Shown here: positions 11,935 to 22,782 of the stretch, one piece after another | Numbering within the stretch: position 1 is the first letter of the stretch | Layout: every line of letters begins with the position of its first letter | Assembly (NCBI GenBank): GCA_017654935.2 | Contig: CM065711.1 | Span: forward strand, 32,555,701 to 32,619,700 | Reading direction: 5' to 3' | DNA length: 64,000 bases | Origin: Phymorhynchus buccinoides | Taxonomy: Eukaryota; Mollusca; Gastropoda; Neogastropoda; Raphitomidae | Notes under the pieces: model-generated | Database searches by the model: none | Told to the model about the DNA's origin: nothing | What the model saw: only the letters and a program-made list of their open reading frames with translations | Made by a program: the position numbers and the translations under genes

Positions 11935-13405
11935 TACTCTACAAAAATTGCTGGCCAGGTAAATATTTAATGTTAATCTACCATACTTGATTAGTTTAAA
12001 GGCTGTCCATCCAGTGTTAATCTATAATAATTGCTGGACAGGTATAACTTCAGTGTTAATGTATCCTCAATTGCTGGACAGGTATCAAGATCAGTTCCCA
12101 TCTATAATAATTGCTGTACAGGTATATATGCTTTTGTTAGTCTAGCATGGTTTGCTGTGTAGGTGCATGTTCAAGTGTTAATAATAATTAATCTATAATG
12201 ATTGCTGGCCGGTATAATATATTTTCCAGTTTGGTAATCTAGGATAATGGCTGATATGATCGTATATTCCAGCTGCCAATGTTTAATCTATAATGATTTT
12301 GCTGGCCAGTAATAAATTATGCATGTTAATTCTTTTTTTCTTATCTATAATGATTTGCTGCAGCCAGGAAATATTTCCCGTGGTTAATCTATAATGAATG
12401 CTGGCGCAGGGTATATATCAGTGTTAATACTATAATGAATGGCTCGGCCATGGGTTATATTCAGTGTTAATCTAGTTATATAGGATTGCTGGTACAGGTA
12501 TAATATTTTCAGTGTTAATCTATAATGATTGCTGGCCAGGTCTATATTCAGTGTTAATCTATAATAATTGCTGGACTGGTATAAATTCAGGTATATACTA
12601 ATTGCTGGCCAGTGTATATATTCAGTGTTAATCTATGATCATCGCTGGCCAGGCTTATATATTCAGTGTTAATCAATGATAATTGCTAGGTCATGTATAT
12701 ATTCAGTGTTAATCTATAATAATTGCTGGCCAGGTATATATTCAGTGTTAATCTTTAATGATTGCTGGGCAGGCCAGGTTAATATATATTCAGTGTTAAT
12801 ACAGTGTTAATCTATAATGATTGCTGGCCAGGTATATATTCAGTGTTAATCTATAATGATTGCTGGCCAGGTATATATTCAGTGTTAATCTATAATAATT
12901 GCTGGCCAGGTATATATTCAGTGTTAATCTATAATGATTGCTGGCGCAGGTATATATTCAGTGTTAATCTATAATAATTGCTGGACAGGTATAAATTCAG
13001 TGTTAATCTATAATAATTGCTGGACAGGTATATATTCAGTGTTAATCTATAATGATTGCTGGACAGGTATAAATTCAGTGTTAATCTATAATAATTGCTG
13101 GCCAGGTATATATTCAGTGTTAATCTATAATAATTGCTGGCCAGGTATATATTCAGTGTTAATCTATAATGATTGCTGGCCAGGTATATATTCAGTGTTA
13201 ATCTATAATGATTGCTGGCCAGGTATATATTCAGTGTTAATCTATAATGATTTGCTGGCCAGGTATAAATTCAGTGTTAATCTATATGAATAATTGCTGG
13301 CCAGGTATATATTCAGTGTTAATCTATAATGATTGCTGGTCAGGTCTATATTCAGTGTTAATCTATAATAATTGCTGGTCAGGTATATATTCAGTGTTAA
13401 TCTTT
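11935..13405. repeat. 39-bp minisatellite
   Basis: The unit is TCTATAATGATTGCTGGCC followed by AGGTATATATTCAGTGTTAA (39 bp). From about 12780 rightwards the units are nearly identical. Towards the left edge they diverge and change length, as expected for old array edges. Because 39 is a multiple of three, an open frame of 13-residue repeats runs through 12934-13293; it has no other gene-like feature. Confidence 0.93.
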
Positions 13406-13439
13406 ATCTAATTTCCATCTTTACACTTGTCCACTCTTG

Positions 13440-13578
13440 TCCGTATTTCTTTGTTTGATATGCTTTAAACATATTCCTGGCTTATATTAGTTATAATGCT
13501 TTGTATATTCAATGTTCTGTGTGTTTGTTGAATTCTATAAAATGAAAAAAAAAGTTCAATAAAAAATATATAAAAAAA
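13440..13578 (+). mobile_element. Possible Tx1/L1-type LINE 3' tail
   Basis: The segment ends ATGAAAAAAAAAGTTC, then AATAAAAAATATATAAAA. The reverse complement of 53460-53485, which is the 3' end of the Tx1/L1-type element, ends almost identically (ATGAAAAAAAAAGTTCAATA). Upstream resemblance is weak, so this may be a very short 3' fragment or chance similarity in A-rich DNA. Confidence 0.35.
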
Positions 13579-13590
13579 TACACTTTCCCT

Positions 13591-13824
13591 TTGGATAAAA
13601 ATGGTGCTAGACTCAGCAGGTATTGCATCTCCGTTTTCTCTGCACACAGCACCATAGGAGCCAGTACTTCTGCTGCGTTCAGTAGGGATGTGCCCTTCGA
13701 CTCTATTATGGCAGCAGCAGGTTGGACAAAAGAGACTACATTCAAGAAATGTTATTGTAAACCTGTGCTCATGGAAAACTGCAAGAGGACCTTCAGTCAG
13801 TCAGTCCTCGACAAATTTTTGTAA
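13591..13824 (+). pseudogene. Tyrosine recombinase C-terminal fragment (DIRS/Ngaro-like)
   Basis: The frame translates to a tyrosine-recombinase tail containing AHSTIGASTSAAFSRDVPF, MAAAGWTKETTFKKCYCKP and a short C-terminus ending at TAA. In YR retroelements the equivalent block is HSTR-x-ASTS followed by a GW and then the nucleophile Tyr. Here the HxxR Arg is replaced by Ile (HSTI), while the GW and the Tyr of KKCYCKP remain. Only the last ~75 residues are present and no RT or RNase H neighbour is visible, so this is a dead fragment. Host recombinase domestication is less likely given the lost Arg. Clade assignment (Ngaro versus DIRS versus Crypton) is uncertain. Confidence 0.7.
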
Positions 13825-14010
13825 ATATATAATATAACACTACTTCGTTTCAAGAAGTGCAAGTGGGACTCATTCATTCTCTGTGAATATGTACAGATTT
13901 AAATTTGTAAATAACATTTAAAACATTTGTGTGGCCTTAGTACAGCAATTGACCTCCTCGCTCTAAAATTCTCAAGTAAGGGCGATTAGCCAATTTGCAA
14001 GGCGACAAAC

Positions 14011-14290
14011 AATTCTAAAAATTAAACAAGACTTACCTGTAAGTTGTAGTTTAATTGTAGTTGTTTGGAGACTTGTGAGTGGCAGGAGAGCTTACTTGCC
14101 CTCCCTCACAGCTCCATAGCAGCTTTAACCCACCCTAGTTCTTAGGGTTCGAGGAGGTCAATCGCGTCTAAAAACCTGGCTGTTCCTGCGCGCGGCATCT
14201 CTCAAGTAAGCGCTCCTGCCACTCACAAGTCTCCAAACAACTTCTATTAAACTACAACTTACAGGTAAGTCTTGTTTAATTTTTAGAATT
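14011..14290. mobile_element. Fold-back MITE with splice-donor-like ends
   Basis: Arms 14011-14098 and 14200-14290 are inverted copies, starting AATTCTAAAAATTAAACAAG and reading through ACTTACCTGTAAGTTGTAG into TTGTTTGGAGACTTGTGAG. Each arm holds CAGGTAAGT, a perfect metazoan 5' splice-site consensus, pointing outward on its own strand (plus at 14262-14270; minus at 14031-14039). No coding capacity. Confidence 0.82.
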
Positions 14291-14672
14291 AATAATATAT
14301 GAAAACACAATGTGAAGGTTTACAAGGATAAACTCGACTTTGCTGAATTGAATGATTACACAAAGCACACTGATTGAATTGATAACTGTTTTACACACAG
14401 GCAGACGATGTTGAAGATGATGACAATTGAAGAAGACGATGACCATTGACGCGATGGTAGAAGGTAGAAGGAGGAAGAAAGTAGAAAGGTAGAAGTTGAA
14501 GGAAGAAATGTAGAAAGGTAGTATTTCCGCCCGTACCCCCCCCCCCCCCCCCTACTCTGAAGCAGAAGACCAGTAGACGTGAAGGGGGCAGAACGAAAAC
14601 GTTGACTTGCCTCCCCTGCCCTCTCCCTGCAGCAGTTGAACGTAGAACTGGAGAGGGGCAGAAGAGGACATC

Positions 14673-14890
14673 TTGACCTCCCCTGCCTTTCCCATTACTA
14701 CAAACGTTGGGAGGCACACTAGAAGAGGGACAGAAGAAGAAATCTTGACCTCCCCTGCCTTTCCCATTACTACAAACGTTGGGAGGCACACTAGAAGAGG
14801 GACAGAAGAAGAGCAGGATATTGACCTCCCCTGCCTTTCCCATTACTACAAACGTTGGGAGGCACACTAGAAGAGGGACAGAAGAAGAGC
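14673..14890. repeat. 72-76-bp tandem repeat, 3 units
   Basis: Units starting TTGACCTCCCCTGCCTTTCC begin at 14673, 14745 and 14821. Each carries CATTACTACAAACGTTGGG and AGAAGAGGGACAGAAGAAG. A more diverged unit may precede at about 14600. The minus-strand frame of 221 codons across this and the next array follows the repeats and is not a convincing gene. Confidence 0.9.
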
Positions 14891-15182
14891 AGGAGAACGA
14901 CGACTCCCACCAGCCCTTATTGCAAAGGTAGAGCAATAACAGAGGAGGGACTGGCAGGAAAGCAGGAGAACGACGACTCCCACCAGCCCTTATTGCAAAG
15001 GTAGAGCAATAACGGAGGAGGGACTGGCAGGAAAGCAGGAGAACGACGACTCCCACCAGCCCTTATTGCAAAGGTAGAGCAATAACAGAGGAGGGACTGG
15101 CAGGAAAGCAGGAGAACGACGACTCCCACCAGCCCTTATTGCAAAGGTAGAGCAATAACGGAGGAGGGACTGGCAGGAAAGC
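14891..15182. repeat. 73-bp tandem repeat, 4 units
   Basis: Units starting AGGAGAACGACGACTCCCAC begin at 14891, 14964, 15037 and 15110, exactly 73 bp apart. They are nearly identical, alternating ACAGAGG and ACGGAGG. A degraded unit continues to about 15290. Since 73 is not a multiple of three, the frame changes each unit, arguing against coding function. Confidence 0.93.
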
Positions 15183-15290
15183 AAGGCGATGTTGATTCAC
15201 GTTGCTCTCCCACAGGATAGAAGAGAAGACTTCTTCAGCCCTTATTGGCAATGAGAGCAATCAACGGAGGTGAGGGACTGGTTCCCAGAA

Positions 15291-15859
15291 AATGCAGGCC
15301 ACTCACTGACTCCCAAGTCAGCACCTTATTGCCCAAAGAGACAAAAGAAAACAGGCATGGAAGAACTTCTTCCCCTTTTGAATGGTACAAGTCAAACACT
15401 GACCAACGACAACATAAACGTTGCTCAACAACAACAGGTTGACAAACAGTAGTCAACACTACAGAGGACACCAAGAGAGGTGTCACACAGGCTGGATCTC
15501 AGTTTTTGCATCTCCCAGCAACAAGAGACAAAACGAAAACTAGATGGCTAAACATCTTCCCCTTTTGAATGGTCTACTCAACTGCACGTTTTGTCAACAC
15601 GTTGACAAACAGTAGTCACTAGTCAACAGAGGATAAAGCGACACACGCACGCACATATACAACAGAGAGATAAAGATAACTCACTCTACTGCACGTTTTG
15701 TGCACACAAAGTGTGAAACACACGCACATTGACGGACAAAGTGTAGGACAAACACAAACTTGCACGGGAAAATGCTATGAATAACAAACACGGGATCTCT
15801 TTTGCGCGACACCGTCCAACCTAAAACGACACAAACAAATGGACCAAGACTGTACAACT
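15291..15859. other. No gene recognised
   Basis: Unique DNA with a duplicated CTTCCCCTTTTGAATGGT motif (15368 and 15557) and GTTGACAAACAGTAGTC motif (15437 and 15599), suggesting an old ~180-bp tandem duplication. Confidence 0.5.
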
Positions 15860-16310
15860 AAACTATTAAGTGTTGTTAAGTTCGCTTCTCGAATATTCCT
15901 GCAACGTTTGTTAAAATGTCAGTCAGAAAAAGAAAAGAAAAAACCCATTATTGCCATCTCAATGGGAGAATCCTTATAAGTATTCACACAAGTGATATAT
16001 TTACTGAAATACTAGTCATCAATAGATTGAGTTATAGACAACATATTTATCTCAAAACTGCAAAAAAACCTGAAACAAGCAGATTTGTGTAAGAGATATA
16101 AAACAGTCATGAACTGATGAACTGGAAACAGACAGTGGAGAGGGACCTGAAGCTTGTCCACAGACACTGGAGGTGACATGGACAAGCTGGCTGAGGACCG
16201 TGCCAAGTGGAGAGCCTTAACTGCCTCATGCGTCGAGCGACGAGGGAGCACCTAAGTCATATAAGTATAAAATACTTTCTGACATACGAAAATCCTATTT
16301 CCTAAATCTT
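15860..16310 (+). repeat. Dispersed repeat R2, unexpanded copy
   Basis: Homologous along its length to the reverse complement of 30905-31600: it begins TAAGTGTTGTTAAGTTC, continues through TATTTACTGAAAT and GAACTGGAAACAGACAGTGG, and ends near GAAAATCCTATT. Here the block encoding NWKQTVERDLKLVH and DMDKLAEDRAKWRALTA is present once and carries a frameshift, whereas the minus copy carries it about five times. The motif resembles LINE ORF2 C-terminal tails. It ends about 80 bp before the GPCR start codon. Confidence 0.75.
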
Positions 16311-16387
16311 ATGTTTATTAAAATACCCAGGGCTAATTCGGAATCAGGAACGAGAAAACCCAACAAGTCTTCAACGTGACCTGTACA

Positions 16388-17389
16388 ATGCAGCCCTCAG
16401 ACCGTGTTCAGCGATACTCCTGGGTTGAACTGTATCAACCCTACAGAAATGCAGCTAATTTCATCATGGAAATAGGGTATCCAATCACAGTTGTGTTTGG
16501 TGTCTTTGGAAATGTGATGGTCATTCTGATCATGCTTCGCCTTCCTTCATCCACGTCCAGTGTTTTCTTCATAGTTCTGGCCGTGTCTGACCAGGCCATA
16601 TTGGTAACTCCTTTCCGGATTGTTCTCCAATATTTAGCCAAATTTAAGCACCTAAAGCATCATGGCTCGTGGCAGTGCAAAGTGTACATGCTGATGACAC
16701 GTGTAGCGTCACCTGTATCGTCCTGGATGCTGGTGTCACTCACCATGCTCAGAGCTGCCTCTGTGCTGTGGCCACTTCGAGTCGGTGCTGTGTGGACCAA
16801 GAGAAAGTCATGGGCCTCTTCTGGTATAACGATTCTCGTTTTTACTTTGGTGAATTGTCATAATCTATATGGATTTGATGTACGTCAGGGTTTTTGTCAA
16901 ATACCTTACCCGGGATCAGGCATGTATGGATGGTTTATATACACAATAGACACTTGGATTCGCCTTCTTCAGTTTTGCCTTGTGCCTTTGATTCTACTGG
17001 CCACCAGCAATGGTGTTCTGGTGTGGACACTGGTCAGATCTTTAACAACAAACAAACATCTTTCCAGACAACAAGCCAGCCAGGATTCCAGACAACAGAA
17101 AGTGTCTTCACTGACTGTCACCTTGACTGTGGCCAATGTTGCCTTTTTCCTACTGACCACACCAATAACTATATATCTCTTGTTTGAGGGCTATTTTGAT
17201 CGGAGCGACCCCATTGAGAAAGGACAGTTCACGGTGTTTGGCAAAACCAGCGACATGCTGTCTACCTTCAACAATGCAATCAATTTCTACCTGTACTGTT
17301 TGACTGGCACCAAGTTCAGAGCAGAGTTCATGAAAATAGCAGGGGAGATTTATGGCATATTCTGTAAGACCAATAAAGCCATCTGGTAA
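16388..17389 (+). CDS. Class A (rhodopsin-type) GPCR, intronless
   Basis: A 333-residue seven-helix receptor of the plasma membrane, expected to couple an extracellular ligand to a G protein; the ligand is unknown. TM1 carries GN (N42). TM2 carries LAVSD (D68). C97 at the top of TM3 and C170 in the second extracellular loop can form the usual disulphide. The DRY position reads LRA (121-123). TM5 holds P200, TM6 spans about 240-266, and TM7 ends NFYLYC (299-304), replacing NPxxY, followed by a KFRAEF helix 8. The start is the ATG whose product begins MQPSDRVQ, the same start as the pseudogene at 26152-27167; an in-frame GTG four codons earlier is not used. There is no intron. The TM7 signature resembles peptide-receptor-like GPCRs of molluscs, but an orphan chemosensory role is equally possible. 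Confidence 0.92.
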   Translation: MQPSDRVQRYSWVELYQPYRNAANFIMEIGYPITVVFGVFGNVMVILIMLRLPSSTSSVFFIVLAVSDQAILVTPFRIVLQYLAKFKHLKHHGSWQCKVYMLMTRVASPVSSWMLVSLTMLRAASVLWPLRVGAVWTKRKSWASSGITILVFTLVNCHNLYGFDVRQGFCQIPYPGSGMYGWFIYTIDTWIRLLQFCLVPLILLATSNGVLVWTLVRSLTTNKHLSRQQASQDSRQQKVSSLTVTLTVANVAFFLLTTPITIYLLFEGYFDRSDPIEKGQFTVFGKTSDMLSTFNNAINFYLYCLTGTKFRAEFMKIAGEIYGIFCKTNKAIW

Positions 17390-17590
17390 ATAGCATTGGT
17401 CGTTTGTGGTGTTTTATATAAGACCAAGAAAACTGTTTAGCAAATAAAATCGGGTGTTGTGGTGTTTAATATAAGACCAAGACAACTATTTAACAAATAG
17501 CATTGGTCGTTTGTGGTGTTTTATATAAGACCAAGAAAACTATTTAACAAATATCATTGGGTGTTTGTGGTGTTATCTATAAAACCAAGA
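17374..17590 (+). repeat. ~55-bp tandem array derived from the GPCR 3' end
   Basis: The unit reads AAGACCAAGAAAACTATTTA, then ACAAATAGCATTGG, then TGTTTGTGGTGTTTTATAT. Its first part is the final coding segment of the receptor (codons for KTNKA in this gene, KTKKAI-stop in the minus-strand paralogue) followed by 3' flank. About 3.5 units lie here and two more at 18290-18400. One unit also follows the stop of the pseudogene (26095-26154). An AATAAA at about 17441 could serve as a polyadenylation signal. Confidence 0.8.
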
Positions 17591-17686
17591 CAAATGTGTT
17601 CACGGTAGTGCTTGGAAACGACATGACCCTGAGCTCACCCTGGACAGTTTTGACAGTTTGTGCATTCACGTTCAATAATGTTTCCT

Positions 17687-18018
<332 letters not shown>

Positions 18019-18289
18019 CACGTTAGTGATAAGCATATTCTTATTAGCATAACCCAAGAAGGGATGTTTTAAGCATTCAGCGCAAACCAAAAATGCAAAG
18101 ATCTCATTCTGGAACTCCAGTGCAATCTCCGCCAAGGATGTACTCACGGCCCTGAAAACCTTTGGCCATAGTCCAAAAAGCATTCACTGGAAACAACCAA
18201 AAATGCAAACATTCTGGACATGCATAAGGATGTACTTGAAACCCTTTGGCCATAGTTTCACTGGAAACACCTACAAACATATATTCTTC

Positions 18290-18400
18290 ATTTGCATTGG
18301 GTGTTTGTGGTGTTTTCGATAAAACCACGAAAAGTATTTAACAAATAGCATTGGGTGTTTGTGGTGTTTTCTATAATAAAACAAACAAGCAACCTATTAC
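18290..18400 (+). repeat. Two further units of the GPCR 3'-end repeat
   Basis: Two copies of GCATTGGGTGTTTGTGGTG with TATTTAACAAATA, homologous to the 17374-17590 array but separated from it by the GT tract and ~270 bp. The insertion or growth of the microsatellite may have split one array. Confidence 0.7.
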
Positions 18401-18496
18401 CAAACTGCATTGGGTGTGCACACGAGACCTCGGTTTAAGGTCTCTTCCGATGGACCAGAAAATAGGAGTAAAGTATTTTTCCTAAGGGCAAAACAC

Positions 18497-18575
18497 AGCA
18501 ACGGAGCTGGGTTCAAACCAGCGCACTCGCAGTTCCGTTGGGTTAAGAGTGGCCACTCTAACCAGCTACCACAAT
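18497..18575 (-). mobile_element. tRNA-like SINE head
   Basis: On the minus strand the sequence reads TGGTAGCTGGTTAGAG (A-box-like), then about 30 bases later GGTTTGAACCC (B-box-like). The T-arm folds as GCTGG/TTTGAAC/CCAGC, a perfect 5-bp stem with a 7-base loop. The acceptor stem and anticodon arm do not pair convincingly, so this is a tRNA-derived SINE promoter rather than a working tRNA gene. Confidence 0.55.
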
Positions 18576-18589
18576 CTGGTATGCGCGAT

Positions 18590-19120
18590 CAAAAGAAACT
18601 GTTGGGCTTGAACTTTGTTTTAACCAGCCACACGTTTTCTTGATCATTATCATGAAAGGAAACCAGGGGTAGGGTAGGGCAAGAAGGCGATGGCGGGGAA
18701 ACGCCCACCCTTCCATTACAGTACATGGATGAAGCAATGCATCCCAGAGTGCTTTGCAAGTAACCAGATAGACCCCATCCATTTGAATATGCAGTGGAGG
18801 TGCAGTCAGGCAAGGTGTAAGCCGTTCGCCTTTATGTGATTTTAACTTTTTGTGTACATTTGTTGTTGTGATTTATTCAGTACAAATGTGCAGAGAAGAA
18901 ATAAATAAAAACAACACATGTGTTTTGTGTTACATGGGTCTATTGTCTGCGTGTTGATATTGGTTTGAGCTAGTGATGTCCCTTGCTTTTCACTCCACAT
19001 CACATGTCTGTGAAAAGGTCACATTGGGGCAAAAAGCCTACAACTAGTGGGACAATACGCCCACCATAGGCGTTTTGCCCCTTTTGAAGGCGTCTTGCCC
19101 CAACACTTGATTAAGTGCTA
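18590..19120. other. No gene recognised
   Basis: Intergenic DNA. It contains an AATAAA-rich stretch near 18898 and a small inverted motif (GGGGCAAAAAGCC / GGCGTTTTGCCCC, 19024-19082). Confidence 0.5.
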
Positions 19121-19197
19121 TATTGACTTATCTCTTTCCCATTGTCTGGCATGATCATGAAAGTTTATTCATTCCTATTTGCTATCGACAGCACGTA

Positions 19198-19667
19198 ATG
19201 GTGCAGGCATACACAAGGAAGACAGAGAGGGACAACTACGGCAAGGACAAATTGTCTGCTGCTTTGCTAGCTGTTAGAGACAGAGTTTCCCTCAGTCATG
19301 CCAGCAAAGAATTTGGTTCCTGCATGGAAAGGAAAGGAAATGCAGGAACAAGAAAGTCGCTGAACAAGGCATGTTGAATTTTGGGCAGCACAAATCCGTT
19401 CTACCACCTAAAGTTAAAACGTAACTAAGAGAGCATGTAGCGGATATGCAGAGTCGATTCTATGATTCTTCAGATGCAGGACCTGTGTCACGTCAGCTCC
19501 CGTGTCTGAACGCACCCAGTTTTTCACCCTCTTCCAGCTCTACTCGATCTCCAAGAACCTCGTATACGGCAGACCCAAAGATCCTCCCAGGTGAGCGGGA
19601 AATCACTGCCTCACCAACAAGTCCTCAAGAGACAGATTGTGGTGATGTCACAGCAACAATGTCGTGA
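19198..19667 (+). pseudogene. Pogo-like transposase remnant with psq-type HTH
   Basis: From the ATG at 19198 the frame reads MVQAYTRKTERDNYG, KLSAALLAVRDRVSLSHA and SKEFG, a good match to the pipsqueak-type helix-turn-helix at the N-terminus of pogo-like DDE transposases and their domesticated relatives (YxRKT...AL..V..G.S...AS..FG). The frame ends at 19377 and a proline/serine-rich frame follows (19446-19667). The catalytic DDE core, normally hundreds of residues, is missing. This is an internally deleted element. A spliced host gene whose first exon ends after EFG is an alternative, but no clean donor follows. Confidence 0.65.
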
Positions 19668-19844
19668 TCCAGCACTATGGCCAAGGAGGAAACAGGGGAT
19701 TGATAAGTGCAGTTCACCAGTGTTGGTGATCCGTGTTGGACACTACAACTGTGTTCATAAACAATGAACCAGGAGAGACCAGATTAGAACCACCTCAAGA
19801 CCTTGCATGCTTTTGTCGTGTTTTTGTTTCCTAAATAACAGGGT

Positions 19845-20005
19845 CTGTTTCCACTCCCCAAGCTGCAAAGAAAAAGGAAGAGATCAAGGAAGAGAGTTGT
19901 TGCAGCGGTACCGGTCTCGTCCCCATCAGTTGGTTTGGCACTTGCTGGAAAACAAGTATCAGAAGAAAAAGGCAGAAACAACTGGAACGAGCCACGACTA
20001 GATTG
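19845..20005 (+). pseudogene. Pogo-like transposase C-terminal tail fragment
   Basis: This ~150-bp block (AAGAGATCAAGGAAGAGAG, CAGCGGTACCGGTCTCGTCC, AAAAAGGCAGAAACAACTGG) is paralogous to 22415-22530. There the frame reads SRKRAEAAVPISSPYK, a basic tail with an SSPYK motif typical of the region after the DDE domain in pogo-like transposases. Here frames are disrupted. Confidence 0.5.
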
Positions 20006-20029
20006 GAACCTTTTCGAATGTAGCATTCG

Positions 20030-20700
20030 AGCCTACCAGCGGAGTTAGTGCTTGTTTTCAAAGGCCCTGGCCCTAAAAGGTACCAGCGATCTCCTTGTCC
20101 TTGACCTTGAGGCTTGATTGGTGCCGGCTTGGGAATCACCATAAGCCAAACCACCTTCATCAGTGTTTCAGACATCTATGTCGACTGCCGGCTTGAGATA
20201 TGGCTAAAAATCTGTTTCAGTTTTCAAGGTCATACCTGCCGGTCATGACATTGACAGCCTACCAGCCGAGTCAAAAGGCACATCTACAGTACCTAGCCTA
20301 CATCACACATCAAGTTTCATCTTCCTATCCTTATTCAGCTTCATGGTGATATATTGTTATGCTTGGGAATCTCCATTTTTCCAGCCCGATTTTCAGTGTC
20401 CAGCGACATCAGCCTTGCCGGCTTGACCTTGACCTTGATTGGTCAAGAATATTCGGACCAGGAGCATAAGCCAAACCACCTTCATGCCAAGTTTCAACAT
20501 CATATGTTGACTGTAGCCCGAGATATGGCAGCTAAAAATAGATTTTCAGTTTTCAAGGTCATACGTCAAGGTCAGTTTATTGACCTTGACCTTGACACCA
20601 AATTATACATCGGTTTTCACCTAGCCTACATGCACATCAAGTTTCATCTTCCTATCTGTATTCTTTCATGGTGATATGCTGTTAACACCCCCTGTGGCAG
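20030..20700. repeat. Dispersed repeat rich in TGACCTTGACCTTGA motifs
   Basis: Two related blocks (about 20060-20330 and 20400-20690) share CATAAGCCAAACCACCTTCAT, GAGATATGGC, TTTTCAAGGTCATAC and ACATCAAGTTTCATCTTCCT. They contain repeated TCAAGGTCA/TGACCTTGA half-sites, the extended nuclear-receptor half-site. No coding frame is conserved. Confidence 0.65.
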
Positions 20701-21222
<522 letters not shown>

Positions 21223-21392
21223 TTCAGAAGTTTGTGGAAATTGAATTAGTCTTATATTCCTTTTAAGCATTTTAAAGAGGAAACACATATCTAAATCCAC
21301 TGAAAATTCAACATTTTGACCACGATCAGAGACTAAGATCACCATCAGTCTTTCAAAAGTATTTACAATTGCCTGAAGCTTAGCAGAAATAT

Positions 21393-21400
21393 GGAGAGAG

Positions 21401-21436
<36 letters not shown>

Positions 21437-21448
21437 GAGAGAGAGAGG

Positions 21449-21480
<32 letters not shown>

Positions 21481-21487
21481 AAGCCAA

Positions 21488-21547
<60 letters not shown>
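21393..21547. repeat. (GA)n microsatellite
   Basis: GA repeats with GGA and AAGCCAAA interruptions. Confidence 0.92.
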
Positions 21548-21550
<3 letters not shown>

Positions 21551-21562
21551 TCATATAAAGAG

Positions 21563-21564
<2 letters not shown>

Positions 21565-21616
<52 letters not shown>

Positions 21617-21677
21617 TCCTCATTCACACATCACACACATTAAAAGCACACACACACACTTCACACACACACACACA

Positions 21678-21721
<44 letters not shown>

Positions 21722-21760
21722 ACACACACACACCTCACACACACACACCTCACACACACA

Positions 21761-21803
<43 letters not shown>

Positions 21804-21829
21804 ACGTTTGTATTTGTGACACACAACAC

Positions 21830-21868
<39 letters not shown>

Positions 21869-22026
21869 TACACACACACACACTGGTCACACACACACCA
21901 CACACACACACACCACACAACACACACACAACACCACACACACACACACACACAACAACACACACACCACACACACACACTTCCACACACAAAACAAACA
22001 GGACACACACACACACACACACACAC

Positions 22027-22063
<37 letters not shown>

Positions 22064-22240
22064 TACACACCCACTCACACAACACACACACACACACACA
22101 CAAACACACACCACACACACACACACGCACACACGTCACACGAACACGGAGCAAGGTCACACACACACACACACACACACACGAACAGCACACACATGTG
22201 GTGACACACACACACACCACACACACACACACACACACAT
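21565..22240. repeat. (CA)n microsatellite, heavily interrupted
   Basis: Nearly 700 bp of CA with frequent ACACC, ACAAC, TTCAC and CGCAC interruptions. All long Cys/Val and His/Thr frames across it are artefacts. Confidence 0.93.
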
Positions 22241-22389
22241 TGTGCGTGTGCGCACATTCACGCAAGCACGCTTGCACGGAGAAACAGAAACAGAGGTACC
22301 GCCAGAGAAAGACAGAGAGAGACAGTGACAAAGAGAAAGTGACAGAAAATAAGAGAAAGAAAGCTTGCACTGGAGGGTCCGTGCTGTAA

Positions 22390-22780
22390 GGGTCGATGTG
22401 GACAAACCGTGCAGCGGAGACAGATCAAGGAAGAGAGCAGAGGCAGCGGTACCGATCTCGTCCCCATACAAGGTAAAACTTGCTGGAAAAACAAGTAAAC
22501 AAGAAAAAGGCAGAAACAACAAAAAGAAGTCAAACAATGACAACAGTAAAAGCAAGACCTGAAAGAGCTAAATAGGAGACAATAACCTGCTGCGGAGACA
22601 TCAAGCGAGGAAGGGGAGGAGTGGCCTTGCCTCATCTGGTGCAAGACTGACAGCAAATCCAGACCTCGTAAGATATGGGTCTAGTGCCAGATATGCCCAC
22701 GCTGGGCTCACGATGAATGCACCCCAGGGCTCCCACACTTCATCTGCCCACACTGTGACTCTAAGGCAGAGTCAGAATAG
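22390..22780 (+). pseudogene. Pogo-like transposase C-terminus with PHD-like finger
   Basis: A first frame reads SRKRAEAAVPISSPYKVKL and a Lys/Asn-rich tail ending at 22562. A second frame, shifted, reads EEWPCLIWCKTDSKSRP then RKIWV-stop-CQICPRWAHDECTPG and LPHFICPHCDSKAESE, ending in TAG at 22778-22780. The Cys/His spacing (CxxC, WAHDEC, CPHC) is a PHD-type zinc finger such as those closing many invertebrate pogo-like transposases. The stop at 22682-22684 is TAG where Gln is expected in the family (WVQC), consistent with one CAG-to-TAG change. The 500-N gap starts two bases after the terminal stop. Upstream DDE domain is absent. Confidence 0.68.
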
Positions 22781-22782
22781 AC

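Noticed and set aside
12934..13293. 119-codon frame of 13-residue repeats
   Set aside because: The unit is 39 bp, a multiple of three, so an open frame is expected from the minisatellite alone; there is no start context, domain or conserved ends.
14391..15056. 221-codon minus-strand frame
   Set aside because: It follows the 72-76-bp and 73-bp tandem repeats with changing frame and low-complexity sequence; no recognisable domain.
16376..16387. Upstream GTG as GPCR start
   Set aside because: Animals initiate at ATG in nearly all cases, and the paralogue at 27167 starts at the ATG four codons downstream. The same reasoning moves the third GPCR start from 49126 to 49132.
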